DNA of 64,000 nt from Archegozetes longisetosus. Lineage: Eukaryota > Arthropoda > Arachnida > Sarcoptiformes > Trhypochthoniidae. The notes under the pieces are model-generated. The model did no database searches and was not told the DNA's origin. It was given only the letters and a program-made list of their open reading frames with translations. Positions 53,210-62,620 of the stretch are shown here, in pieces (position 1 is the first letter of the stretch; the number at the start of each line of letters is the position of its first letter). The stretch lies in the NCBI GenBank assembly GCA_018873245.2, contig JAEMBT020000008.1, positions 1,550,001 to 1,614,000 of the forward strand. Direction: 5' to 3'. A program made the translations under genes and the position numbers.

Positions 53210-55015
53210 TAAATTCAATAAGGATTAAAAAATTATTTTAATATTTTATTTATAACTTTTTCATCTTTATCTGAAGTAATACTTTTATTTATTATTGATA
53301 CTCTTTCTATATCATTTATTTTAAGTCCTTTTCGTTTGTCTTCTTTTAATTCATCTAGTTTATCTTTATTTAATATTATTTCTTTATCAAATAATTGATT
53401 TAAATTTTGATTACTAGTTGAAAATTCTGAAATAGATTTATTACGCCATTTGCTTAAATTGGGTTTAGATTCTATTTTTACTAGTGAAATTTTTCTATTT
53501 AATTCTTTTAAATCTCTAAAATCATTAAGTCTTTCTGCTGTTTTTTAAGTGCACTTTTATATTCTAAGCATTTTTAATAGCAATATTTCTTTCTTCTTGA
53601 AACTTATGAGCTAAAAATTTAGATGTATTTTTTCATTTCTAATGCGTTTAATGCTGGAATTTCATTTTAAAAATTTTCTTTTAATGAATTATCATCTTCG
53701 AATTCACATATTTATCTAATCTATATTCTGCGTCTTCAAATAATAATTCAGGACTGTCTACTTAATTCTTTAATCTTTAATAATTCATTTCTAGATGGTT
53801 TATATTTTTCAATTATCGTCGTCATTTAATTATATAAAATATAATTGATAGTTTAATAGGATTATAGGATATTTTATATAATAAATGAAAAACTCTACAA
53901 TAAGATGTTTTATACATAGATATAAATAATAACTTTATAATATCATCTAAAAGAAAAATTGATAATTATACTCCAGTTACATTAAACTATATTAAAGAAA
54001 ATTTTTTAATGTTTAATGGTAAAAGAATATGAAAATCTGTCATCACATGATTATAGAAAATATCTTATAAATGGTGGTAATATAAAATTAAAACATTTGA
54101 AAGAAGATATTTTAAAATTTTATAATGATACAAATCTTTATGGAGTTAAACCATTAAATGAAATTGCTCCCGATAAGATAAGCGTAACTCCAACGAAGTT
54201 GTCGACTGCAAGCGAGACTCATGATGTTAAACAATTGGCTTCGCTTAATGAAAATAAATATTCTAATTTTTTAAAGAAATAATAATGTAAAATCTCATCC
54301 AATAGATAAAATTCTAAATAAATATTAATTTCAATTAAAACCCTTTTTAATTATTACAATCAATTTATCGAATTAAATAAAAAATGTTGCTAAGCTAAAA
54401 ATGGAAGAATTAACCCGTTGAAGACGGGCTGACACTTTTAAATAGTTAAAGTTGTAACTACAGTTATCATACCGTCTTGAAAGTGTTAAGAAACTTTGAT
54501 TCTTTATATCATTAAATTTTTTTGGAACTAAAGCTAAAGCTGCTGATCAATTATATACAGAAAATAGAGTATTAAAGGAACTTGGTGTAGCAGCTGCTGA
54601 AACTGTCGAAAGAATGGATGAAGAAATTGAACTAAAGGATAATAAAATTAATGTGTTAGAAAAAGAAATTAAAGGTGTTAATCACTATGATGAAAAAAAA
54701 TCCAGACTGCTAAACAAAAAAACCAGTAATTAGAAACAATAATAAGGAAAGAGCTAAAAGACATTTATTGAATACCGTTTCTTTAACTTTATAAATGATA
54801 ACAGAGAAATTGATAAATAATGCTGATGAAAAACTTAAATCACTTTATTCTGAAAATCAAAAATTGTGGTATTGGATTTATGTTTTAATTGGTGTTTCAA
54901 TTATATTTGGTATAATCTTACTATATTCTATCTTTCAAAAAATAAAAAACCATTTAGAACATAAGGAGGATAACATATCTCCTTTAATAATTTTTACATT
55001 AAGTTATTAATAAAT
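53210..55015. other. Very AT-rich block of broken lysine-rich reading frames, possibly virus- or element-derived
   Basis: This block is more AT-rich than its surroundings and carries coding-like stretches on both strands, arranged divergently around 53,840-53,950. On the minus strand, about 53544-53233, is a charged helical stretch with LSKWRNKSISEF. On the plus strand, 54016-54282 reads RKYLINGGNIKLKHLKED, about 54520-54730 is coiled-coil-like, and 54795-55010 has one membrane helix. The block is broken in several places. Its style recalls small genes of AT-rich DNA viruses or virus-like elements, but no hallmark capsid, polymerase or integrase was seen, so family and age are open. It may instead come from an AT-rich symbiont. 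Confidence 0.4.
54795..55010 (+). CDS. Small single-pass membrane protein frame, unknown
   Basis: A 71-codon frame has an acidic/lysine-rich N-terminal part (KLINNADEKLKSLYSENQK) and then a strong hydrophobic helix (WYWIYVLIGVSIIFGIILLY). A basic stretch follows. It lies within the broken AT-rich block and may be a surviving fragment. No family was recognised. Confidence 0.35.
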   Translation: MITEKLINNADEKLKSLYSENQKLWYWIYVLIGVSIIFGIILLYSIFQKIKNHLEHKEDNISPLIIFTLSY

Positions 55016-55440
55016 TATCCGTTTCTTTTCTATACGTGGTTCGGGTTTATAAATTACCTTATATTTTAACCTTAGTTGTTTTAACATTGATATACTTTAC
55101 TATTATGGAAAGTTAAACTTATACAAATGAGTGGAATCTAAAGTCTTCTCACCAGAAGGCTGAAGAATTAATCACTAAACAAGTAACTACTTAACATATC
55201 ATAGTTTATAATTGATGTCATTTCCACTTCAGAGATATCATTAGGAGATGCAAATCCATGCACCTCGTTTGTGTTCGCTATCACTCCATCCCTAAAGGAT
55301 AACTTCTTATTACACTTACTAACGGTTTTATTGTGCGTTATGTCTGTTTTCTTTCTATTTACAGACACTTCATGATAGAAACTCTACATATTTGAATCTT
55401 CATAATATGCTTAAAACTAGAATCTGATATCCCTATCGGG
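55016..55440. other. Spacer without a recognised gene
   Basis: No domain-bearing frame was seen. A 66-codon minus-strand frame at 55168-55368 has no recognisable features. Confidence 0.4.
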
Positions 55441-55845
55441 AGTGACACAATTCTTCCACACTTTTCAATTGATCACAGAATACAAGTGATGACCGTTTCA
55501 AGTCGAATTGACCAACGAATAGTAGCTATTGGCCATTTCTATATCAGATGAACTACTGAAGGCAACTGATGACCTGATAATATAAAAATGGTTATCAGTT
55601 ACTCGTAAGTCATTTGAGTTGAAAATGGTCATCGGTTCCTTCCGTATTTTATCTGATATAGAAATGGTCATCGTTCGCCTCCCGTAGTTTATCTGATATG
55701 GAAATGGTCATTAGTTACTTCCCCTAGGCCATCTGAATTGAAAATGGTCATCAGTTGCCTTCCGTAGTTCATCTGATATAGAAATGGCCAATATTTACTA
55801 TTCGTTGGTCAATTCAACTTGAAATGGTTATCACTTATATTCTCT
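55441..55845. mobile_element. Foldback element with internal degenerate repeats
   Basis: The left arm, about 55475-55567 (CAAGTCGAATTGACCAACGA ... GGCAACTGATGACC), is inverted at about 55741-55837. Between them, units of about 50-57 bases built on AAATGGTCATC...TTCCGTAG...CATCTGATAT repeat in one orientation. The family is shared with the inner arms of the element at 44537-45596. Confidence 0.8.
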
Positions 55846-56471
55846 ATCATCTCTATCATCATACAGAGTTGTGGTTTTGTCAGCTCAGGACGCTCTTTTC
55901 ATGAACAAATAATAAAACCTTTTCAATTAACATGTTGCTGCATGTTTTTCATTTCTCTTATCATTTCTTGTTCCAGATGGCCCACAATTAATCTCGTGTT
56001 ATTTATTTTTAGATAGAATTTTATGTATTAGTCAATTCATATTTCTATTGCCTTATCAAATGCAATTTCCTCTAAAGAGGGATACGCTAATAGACATGTG
56101 TAGGTTTTAGTTCATTATTTTATATACATGTAATAATAATTTTCATTAACTTATTTATATTTTATATTAAATTGGTTAATATATTGATTTTACAATAAAA
56201 ATATATTACATTAAGGTAAATATTAACTATTAATTATTAAATATGTATGAACCTTTTATTTAATGTATTTTATTAAATTAATATTTGTTTTCTAAACCAA
56301 CTCGGTTTAAGCCCATCGCTACTAGAATTTTTTTTATTTCGATTTAATTTATGATTAATAAAGGTATTATTATAATGATTATTACCACGTTAACAAAAGC
56401 TCAAGTTAGAAACTGTTGAGAAGGGAAGTCGTTTCAGTTATAACTAAGGCCAACAGTTTAGAGGGAATTGA
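55846..56471. other. AT-rich DNA up to a sharp compositional boundary
   Basis: Ordinary AT-rich sequence with no supported gene runs to about 56,440. Within some 30 bases it then changes to GC-rich coding sequence. No repeat or inverted terminus is seen at the change. Confidence 0.55.
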
Positions 56472-56819
56472 AATTGCAAAAGCGGGGAGGGAGTGGGATT
56501 GAAAATCAGGAAGCTGTGGAATGTAAATGGAGACATGCCGGAGCTACTCGAGTCGATCGACCACGGGTCGCAGATATGCAACGTGAAGTGGACGCGGAAG
56601 AACGAGCTGATAACCACGCACGGATACTCCCAGAACGACGTGAGAATTATGAACTTTAGGAGGCAGGCGCGGATGAAGATGTTTGAGGGGCACAAGAACA
56701 GGGTTCTCCACTTTGGGATAAGCGACGACGAGGAGCATTTTGTAACAGGGTCTGGGGACGAGACGATCTGCATATGGAAGACTGGAGAAAGCGACCTTGG
56801 CCGCTTCATGGTACGGTAG
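56472..56819 (+). pseudogene. Cdc20/Cdh1 (Fizzy family) WD40 C-terminal fragment, foreign-looking
   Basis: About 115 codons match the last part of the Cdc20/Cdh1 propeller. IRKLWNVNGDMPELLESIDH resembles the family's FWN...G..L.SIDTGSQ, and ICNVKWTRKNELITTHGY-SQND matches the SHG(F/Y)xQN hallmark. GHKNRVLHFGISDDEEHFVT followed by SGDETICIW is the last blade. These proteins activate the anaphase-promoting complex and normally end in an Ile-Arg tail; this frame ends MVR. The N-terminal two thirds (C-box, KEN-binding blades) are absent, because the frame meets a stop at 56469 exactly where the AT-rich DNA begins. It is therefore truncated at the block edge. GC-rich codons set it apart from every host gene here. 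Confidence 0.75.
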
Positions 56820-57174
56820 ATCTATAGAATAAAAAGAGAATCTAATGCGGTTGCCTATGCTGCTCTATCGACCCGCACCACTCGCTATCTTCACACTAAG
56901 TCGCCTCATGCCTGTCATTCGCATGCACTCTGGGGCCAAGCGGCCCATCGTTTACTCGTGCATTCCTTCTGGCCAAAGAGATGATCGCGCCTTTATTGCC
57001 AGATCCAGCCCATTACCTGCAGAGAAGCCTTTGGAGAAGCCTCTGCCCCGTCTCAAATTACCCGGGATGTTTTAGGAATGTGCTCCGGCAGATGAAACGC
57101 TGTTTGTTTGCTATTTCCCATTGATTACACCTAAAACAGGGGCTCTGCATATATCAATAAAAAGCAAATATGCC
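56820..57174 (+). other. Spacer between Cdc20-like and NF-YA-like genes
   Basis: GC-rich sequence with a 76-codon frame (56845-57075) that has no recognisable domain. It could be a degraded small gene. This is the longest gap inside an otherwise extremely compact block. Confidence 0.4.
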
Positions 57175-57767
57175 ATGGCTCAGGACAAAAAGATGGCCGG
57201 GCGAAACGAAACAGTGGGAAACACGGGAAAGCCATACAGAATGTCCCTCGACTCCTCCGACTATCTCGGATACAGGAACATCCCCCAGCGCGAAAAAGGC
57301 CAGGACGATAGAGGCAGGGACATTCCCTACCAAATGGGGTTTAATCCGTACGAGGGCACCGAGGGCAGCGACTACTTCAACATGAAGAACTACATGGGCT
57401 TCGAGGACATAGGCGTGCCGAGAGACGCTATTAAACGAGAGGACCTTCCAAAAGAGCCTTTTGGATACGACGGATACCCCTCTCTTCCCCCAAAGAAGAG
57501 CGAGCACGAGGGCCTCAACTCTGGGTTTGCATACATCTACAATGAGAGTGGCGAGCAGTCCCTCTTCGTGAATGTAAAGCAGTATAGCTGTATAAAAAGA
57601 GGAAGAAGAGGAGAGACTATCTCGACTCCCTTGCAGTGAAGAAGCCAGAGGCTGGGTATTTGCACGAGAGCAGGCACAAGCATGAGATGAAGCGTCCCCG
57701 GACACCCTCCGGGAGGTTCTTCACCAAGCAGGAGGCCGAGAAGAGGGACAAGGACGATAATTTATGA
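57175..57767 (+). pseudogene. NF-YA/HAP2-like CCAAT-binding subunit with a one-base shift
   Basis: The start chosen is MAQDKKMAGRNE (57175), preceded by a short A/T-rich leader. An in-frame upstream start at 57121 is less likely. After about 130 low-complexity residues comes the subunit-interaction helix VNVKQYSCIK (compare VNAKQYHRIL of NF-YA). The DNA-binding helix, YLHESRHKHEMKRPRTPSGR followed by F, is nearly identical to the family signature. The two halves lie in different frames; the shift falls in the purine run at about 57,596-57,612, where one base appears to be missing. The protein would pair with histone-fold NF-YB/NF-YC partners to bind CCAAT. The gene ends 21 bases before the next start. 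The purine run makes a sequencing error as likely as real decay. Confidence 0.8.
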
Positions 57768-57787
57768 AGGTCTAAATTTTTATTGCA

Positions 57788-59037
57788 ATGGAGAACGCTT
57801 CGATCCCAGACGAGGGCCTGGAGAAGGCCATTCTCAGGCACGTGGACATCCCCTACTTCAAGAACAATCCGTGGTACCTGACGCTGTGGAGGAGGGAGTA
57901 CGAGAGGAGCAAGGACCCCAGCGTGCTCCACCTCATGCTCCTCAAGGAGGTGGGAACTCTCTCCGCATGGCTGTACGTGGAGCTGAACAGGCACTACCTG
58001 GACTCGTGTCTGTCCTGCGCCCTCACGGTGCTCAAGCAGGGCAGCAGACACATCCTCTGGAGAAGCCAGGGCGGATTCGTCTGTTCGGGAAGGAGTGGAT
58101 CAAGAGCACAAAGCTAGGGTGCCAGAGAGAGGCTCTCATGCTGGACGGGAAAGAAATATCGTTCGGGGAGTACAGAGCTATCCTCTATCTGCGGTAGAGG
58201 GACATGGCAGAGATGGGACGAGGAGACAGCCAAGGCCTTGAGCGAGGTCTCCATTCTCTTTGGGGAGAAAAGAAGAGAACATGCGCGTCAGAGGGCGAGT
58301 CCTCTCTCGGGCCAATCGAGGTGAATGGGAGGGTTGTCGTGGGCGAGATGCTCTGCGTGGTGAAGAAGTCTCTTGGAGAGAGGTCATACATAGTCACCCG
58401 GATAGCGAAGGTCGGGCGAGAGAGCGTCACCATGAATGCACGCGAGTACATCATGAAAACAGGGCCACCCAAAGACCCCGGGTTCAGAAAGGAGTGCGAG
58501 AGGTCGCTGGAGCTCTCTTCCAGGCTGGGTCTTGCCGTGAAAGTGGAGGAGGTGCTTGAGTACCCAGACTCCCATCTCTATCTCTCGCACTTCCACGAGC
58601 TGGGGTTTCTGAGAAACGGAATATCACTGATGACGCGCAGGCTGGGGAGAGTGCCCGAGATCCTCGCCTCCCATTACGTGCTGCAGATTCTGCTTGTCAT
58701 CAGGGAGCTGCGGTCCCTTGGATATGTGCTCACAGAGTGCACAGAAGAAGACTTTGTTCTATTCTCCTCTGGCGAGCTCCTCTGCCAGCGGCTGTGCAGG
58801 TTCAGGTCCCTCTCGAAAGATATCCTGGGCGGGGACCTGCTAGAAAGGTACCGCGTCCTGGGGAGAGTCGCAGGATACGCCTGTGTAGACGGCATACCAA
58901 AGGTGCTTGCCTTATATACGGGCTCGCTTTCTGAGTGGATACACTCAATAGAGTCCTATCTTTCAATGGACGTACAGAAAAGCGCCCTTCTAGATGCATC
59001 TATTTCTCAGGAGGTTCTCATACACGAGGGGGAGTAG
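57788..59037 (+). pseudogene. BUB1/Mad3-like spindle checkpoint protein, degenerate kinase, frameshifted
   Basis: The N-terminal TPR region (57788 to about 58030) has NPWYLTLWRREYE and VGTLSAWLYVELNRHYL, aligning with BUB1/BUBR1 W..Y..W and GIGTLSSPLYI. In a second frame, to 58195, comes EISFGEYRAILYL, matching the GLEBS/Bub3-binding core SFEE.RA..Y. The frame from about 58204 to 59037 resembles the Bub1 kinase fold: GEMLCVVKKSLGERSYIV glycine-loop region, YLSHFHELGFLRNGISLM, and ILASHYVLQILLVIRELRSL. The catalytic HGDIKPDNF is replaced by LTECTEEDFVL, so it is a pseudokinase, as in BUBR1. At least two frame changes occur (about 58,035 and 58,195). In cells this family inhibits Cdc20, whose fragment lies upstream. 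It starts 21 bases after the NF-YA-like stop. Confidence 0.75.
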
Positions 59038-59090
59038 GAGGCGTGACAAGAGACAGTGCAGGAGCAAGAGCTAGGCAGCATGTCTACAAG

Positions 59091-59852
59091 CTACTTGTAG
59101 GGGACTTGAAGCTGTAGAAGGACCGCGGGTTCTGTTTTCCTCCTTGGCGATCGCAATAACAAGGACAGAACCGAGTCGTACGACAAGTGCTGTGCAGCGG
59201 ACACAGAAAGTCTCTCCGCAATAGAAAGCGCTCCCTCGACGCCAAAGAATGCCAAATAGTTCTCGTGTATGTACATGACCACCTTCCCTGTTCCGTACAG
59301 GGCCAGGTTCTCTACGGACTCTGAGATGTCCTTGGAGTAGAACAGCTTTCTCAGGTAGTGAAATAAAGAGTCTGGCTGCAAGTGGTTTCCTGTTAGCCCC
59401 CTATCACCTCCCCAGGAAAGGGCGCGAGCGCCTTTGCTCTGTGCAGATTTCCCGCGAACTTTTTTACATCTGCTCCTCCCACGATCTTCTTCATGTCTCT
59501 CTGTGGCCCTGTTCAGAGAGACGAGAACAGAGGAGCTGGATCTCCTGTGGAGGTACTTCTCCCTCGTCTCTACTATCAGCCCCCTGCACTGCTCTGTCTC
59601 TCCCTCCTCCACGCCGTCCGTGTCCAGATAGTAGACGAGGTTCTTTCCCAGCCTCCTACTTGTGTATTCTCTCATGGATTCTATCTCCTCTATTCTGAGA
59701 GAGAGCTCTCTGCACACCTCTCTGATCATGTGCGTCTTCCCTGCCCCTGGAGGCCCGTACACCACGATTGTGCTCTCCCTCCACCTCTTCATGGCTAGGA
59801 AAAGCTCTTCCCTCTTTCCGGGCATGAAATAAAAATAAACAGGCTTGCCCAT
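59091..59852 (-). pseudogene. Rad17/Rad24-like checkpoint clamp loader, with two compensating frame shifts
   Basis: The start MGKPVYFYFMPGKREEL (59852) corresponds to the Rad17 entry region; the frame is open further upstream to 59978, but without similarity. IVVYGPPGAGKTHMIREV is the Walker A motif. The helical lid DSLFHYLRKLFYSKD matches SLFRALGKILYCKR of Rad17, and MYIHENYLAFFG...AERLSVS matches LYLHQNYIDFF...ASEFLSFAD. Rad17 loads the 9-1-1 clamp in the DNA-damage checkpoint. Between about 59,515 and 59,400 the conserved reading lies in another frame (MKKIVGGADVKKFAGNLHRA), with a return afterwards, so two shifts are needed. The product of about 250 residues is short for the family, as in microsporidia. 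It is convergent with the BUB1-like gene, with about 50 bases between stops. Confidence 0.72.
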
Positions 59853-59932
59853 TAGTAGGGGCGTCCCAAGGTAGAAGTGAAAGTGTGCACGGCACGTAAT
59901 GTCTCGATAAGGAAGTAGACTAATATAAGAGT

Positions 59933-60091
59933 ATGGGCCAGGGCAGATCTGATCTCGAAATAGGCCCCTTGCACCCATGTGAGTGGGGGGCAGAGGGAAT
60001 GCAGAGGGAAATAGAGGCGCTCACGGGTCGTGTGCAGGAAGAGAGCGGAGAGAGCTCGCTCGGCAAGGCGAACTATAGAGGCGCACAGTGA
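59933..60091 (+). CDS. Short unknown frame divergent from the Rad17-like gene
   Basis: A 53-codon frame starts MGQGRSDLEIGPLHP after an A/T-rich leader and continues with MQREIEALTGRVQEES, which could be a coiled coil. It has the same GC-rich codon style as its neighbours. A second open frame at 60088-60273 follows directly and may be part of the same gene. Not recognised. Confidence 0.3.
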   Translation: MGQGRSDLEIGPLHPCEWGAEGMQREIEALTGRVQEESGESSLGKANYRGAQ

Positions 60092-60440
60092 TGGGAGATT
60101 TGAGTGTATCAAGAAGGGAGATACAGAAAGGAAGATGCGCAAAAAGGGCATTCCATGTGGAAGGAGAGTGGCAATGCTTTTCCGCTGATGGGGTCTCTTT
60201 GCAAATGCGCTCTGATAAAAATCGCTTGTTATTGCCTTTTAATCATGTGGTTTTGGACAGAGATATGAGATGAAACCCCGCATTTTACTATACATATGAA
60301 GAGAAACAAAGGGTTTATGGTGGATCCAGATATTTTTAATTTGATTCTTGTACTCTGGTGACAAAGCTCACGTAGTTTATTTAGGGGGTTCCGTGCGTGC
60401 GGCTTAAAATATTTATTAAATATTTGTTTGCACAGAAATG
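60092..60440. other. Right edge of the GC-rich block
   Basis: GC content falls in steps between about 60,090 and 60,290 instead of abruptly. A 61-codon frame (60088-60273) is of unknown status. Confidence 0.4.
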
Positions 60441-60454
60441 ATTCATGACAAACT

Positions 60455-60808
60455 GTCAAATCTGGATTTCTGGGGAACAAGGCTTCGGTGTTGGTGCAGA
60501 CCCGTGGGCCGGAAGTGCTACCAGGACTCACCACCATTGCTGTTGTGGGCTTTGTGGTGTGGGCTCTGAAGCGCCTCAACAAGCGCCGGCACGAAAGAAG
60601 ACGCAAGGCTGCTAAAATAGTTGAAATAGATGCACTTGGACTGTCTGAGAACGAAGAACAAGCCTACAAAGAATTCATCCAGGAAGAAGCTGCAAGAAAA
60701 ATTCTCGCAAATCTCGCAAACCAACCTCTGCAAGCTAATGATAAACAAACTTTGGGAAAGGCTTTCGCAGAGTCCTTGGTTTGGAAAATTAAATATGCTT
60801 TAAAATGA
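60455..60808 (+). CDS. Methionine-free frame with one membrane helix, probable exon or gene fragment
   Basis: About 117 codons are open with no ATG at all. The frame has a hydrophobic helix LTTIAVVGFVVWAL followed by a strongly basic KRLNKRRHERRRKAAK. A charged helical region with EIDALGLSENEEQAYKEF follows and ends KIKYALK. A possible acceptor (TTTGCACAG) lies just upstream, but it does not open this frame directly. Codon composition is intermediate between the host and the GC-rich block. It may be the last exon of a gene or a fragment carried into this place. No family recognised. Confidence 0.45.
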   Translation, partial: VKSGFLGNKASVLVQTRGPEVLPGLTTIAVVGFVVWALKRLNKRRHERRRKAAKIVEIDALGLSENEEQAYKEFIQEEAARKILANLANQPLQANDKQTLGKAFAESLVWKIKYALK

Positions 60809-61455
60809 TCCTTAGTTCATGATCAATGCAGAAATCAATCAATCCGCCAAAGTGGGAAAGCCAATCAAAAGTAGATTTTTAGCTCCTTTTGTTGGCCCTA
60901 GTTATAACCAAATTTTTCATTACAAGAATTTTTAATGAAATTAAACACTTATGTTAGTTTGACGATTTGAAAACATTATTTTACTTGTGTTTCATTAAAG
61001 AACATTACATGTTGATTATTAGGTAAGTAGTCATTGGATTTAACCTATTGGAAAACACTTGAATAAATGATAATTACAAAGCATGAACAATTAATGAGAT
61101 GACTAAAATTTCAAATTTCTAACGCATGTTGAATTTGTGACATACAACGCAGTCAATAATCACTACTTCTATGCATTGTTTCAACATTACACTGTCCTAT
61201 TTTGGGTTTTTAAGTTAACTAATGTTTTAATGTAAAAAATATATTTTGACATAAAATGATGAATGTTAGCTTCAACTGTTACACTCTTATAACATTTAAA
61301 ATTTTATTGTATGATTTGATTGTACTTTATCAATTTGCATTTTAAAGTAGAAAATAACTTATGGTTTTTTCAATTCTTTTGGATTCTTACGCTTCAATTT
61401 TAGTACTCACAATGAACTGTAGATGTAAATGTCAAGCTTGTGGAAAATCTTTAAT
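60809..61455. other. AT-rich DNA without a gene
   Basis: Host-like composition returns here. Nothing was recognised. Confidence 0.5.
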
Positions 61456-61575
61456 CTCGGAACCACTGAGCTACAGAACCTCGGAATCACTGCAACCTCT
61501 GGACTAATGAATCTCAGAACCGTTGAATTAAAGAGGCAAGGGGCCGCTGAACTAAGGAATCGAGGAGCCACTTGT
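61456..61575 (+). repeat. Degenerate minisatellite, about 24-base units
   Basis: Four units of the form CTCGGAACCACTGAGCTACA plus four bases recur with many changes, one lengthened to 33. The 67-codon frame over it (61429-61632) is probably a by-product of the repeat. Confidence 0.6.
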
Positions 61576-61921
61576 CCATATTGTAGCAGTAATCTATTTG
61601 ATATTATTATTATCAACTGTTGTATACTGTAAAATTAAATAAAAATGTTTTAGAAAACACTATAATATATTGTTAGAATTGCAATTTTAGAAATATTACT
61701 TTTATCTAAAAATTTATAAAATAGATGTATTAATTACGTAAAATCGTATAAAACAATAGGGCATAGCTATTAATAAAAAACATGATCATAAATGTTTTAG
61801 GAAAATAAAGTTCTGAATCTTCAAACAAATCAAATAAATATGATTCTTTAAATTTGTTCTCATACATTAATTATCTTCAACTTTATCGAAGAAGTGAATA
61901 GCAATGTTAAGGTTCTAGAGG
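61576..61921. other. AT-rich spacer before the right arm
   Basis: No gene or repeat recognised. Confidence 0.45.
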
Positions 61922-62620
61922 TTGGCTTTTACTTTCCCGAGAAGCTGGCAAAGCCATTACATGCCTATATATTTATCATCAGCATCACTTGACAAGCAAA
62001 ACAGTCTCAAGCCACACCCACTTCCGACGAAGTACAAGCTCCGTCCAAAAAAAATTTTTGAGCTATGTCCAACAAAATTTTCCTAAATGTTCCTCTAAGT
62101 ATACTGGTTAAGAATATAAACGGATTCTCGAAATTCCTTCTGGGGGCGGAGTTATGAGTATTCAAAGTTTCGATATTTCAATTTTTGGTTGGCTATATAT
62201 ATGGCTATAATATGGATGTATTTATTATCAGTATCACTTGACGAACAAGTCTCAATCCACGCCCACTTTCAATCAAATCTAAGCTCCGCCCACAAAAAAT
62301 TGAGCCACGCCCACCAAAATTTTCTAAAATATTCTTCAAAGTATGCTGGTTAAGAATTTGAAAACAGATTCTCGACATTCCTTCTGGGGGCGGAGTTACG
62401 AGTATTCAAGTTTTCCTCATTTTACTCATAAAAAACTACTTTAAATGTTGTTTCAACGATATGATTCAACGAATTTCAATATTAGGGTTTTGCTTATGTA
62501 ATGCGGTTTTTTAACGTTATGTTTGAGGTCAATTTTGAATCAGTAATCGATTGTTTACAAATGTTTTTGGAAATTCATCGAAAAGAATATCTAAACTCAA
62601 ATTATTGACAAATAATCTTT
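61922..62620. repeat. Right arm of the long inverted repeat
   Basis: Inverted counterpart of 51588-52998: unit B' (61922 to about 62195), unit A' (about 62205-62410), the joining sequence, then the mariner terminal repeat starting at 62482. Compared with the left arm it lacks about 650 bases between the two units, including the ATG microsatellite. The match ends inside the mariner near 62,620. Confidence 0.85.

Noticed and set aside
57154-57705. 183-codon antisense frame across the NF-YA-like gene
   Set aside because: Opposite-strand shadow; the plus strand carries the NF-YA signature.
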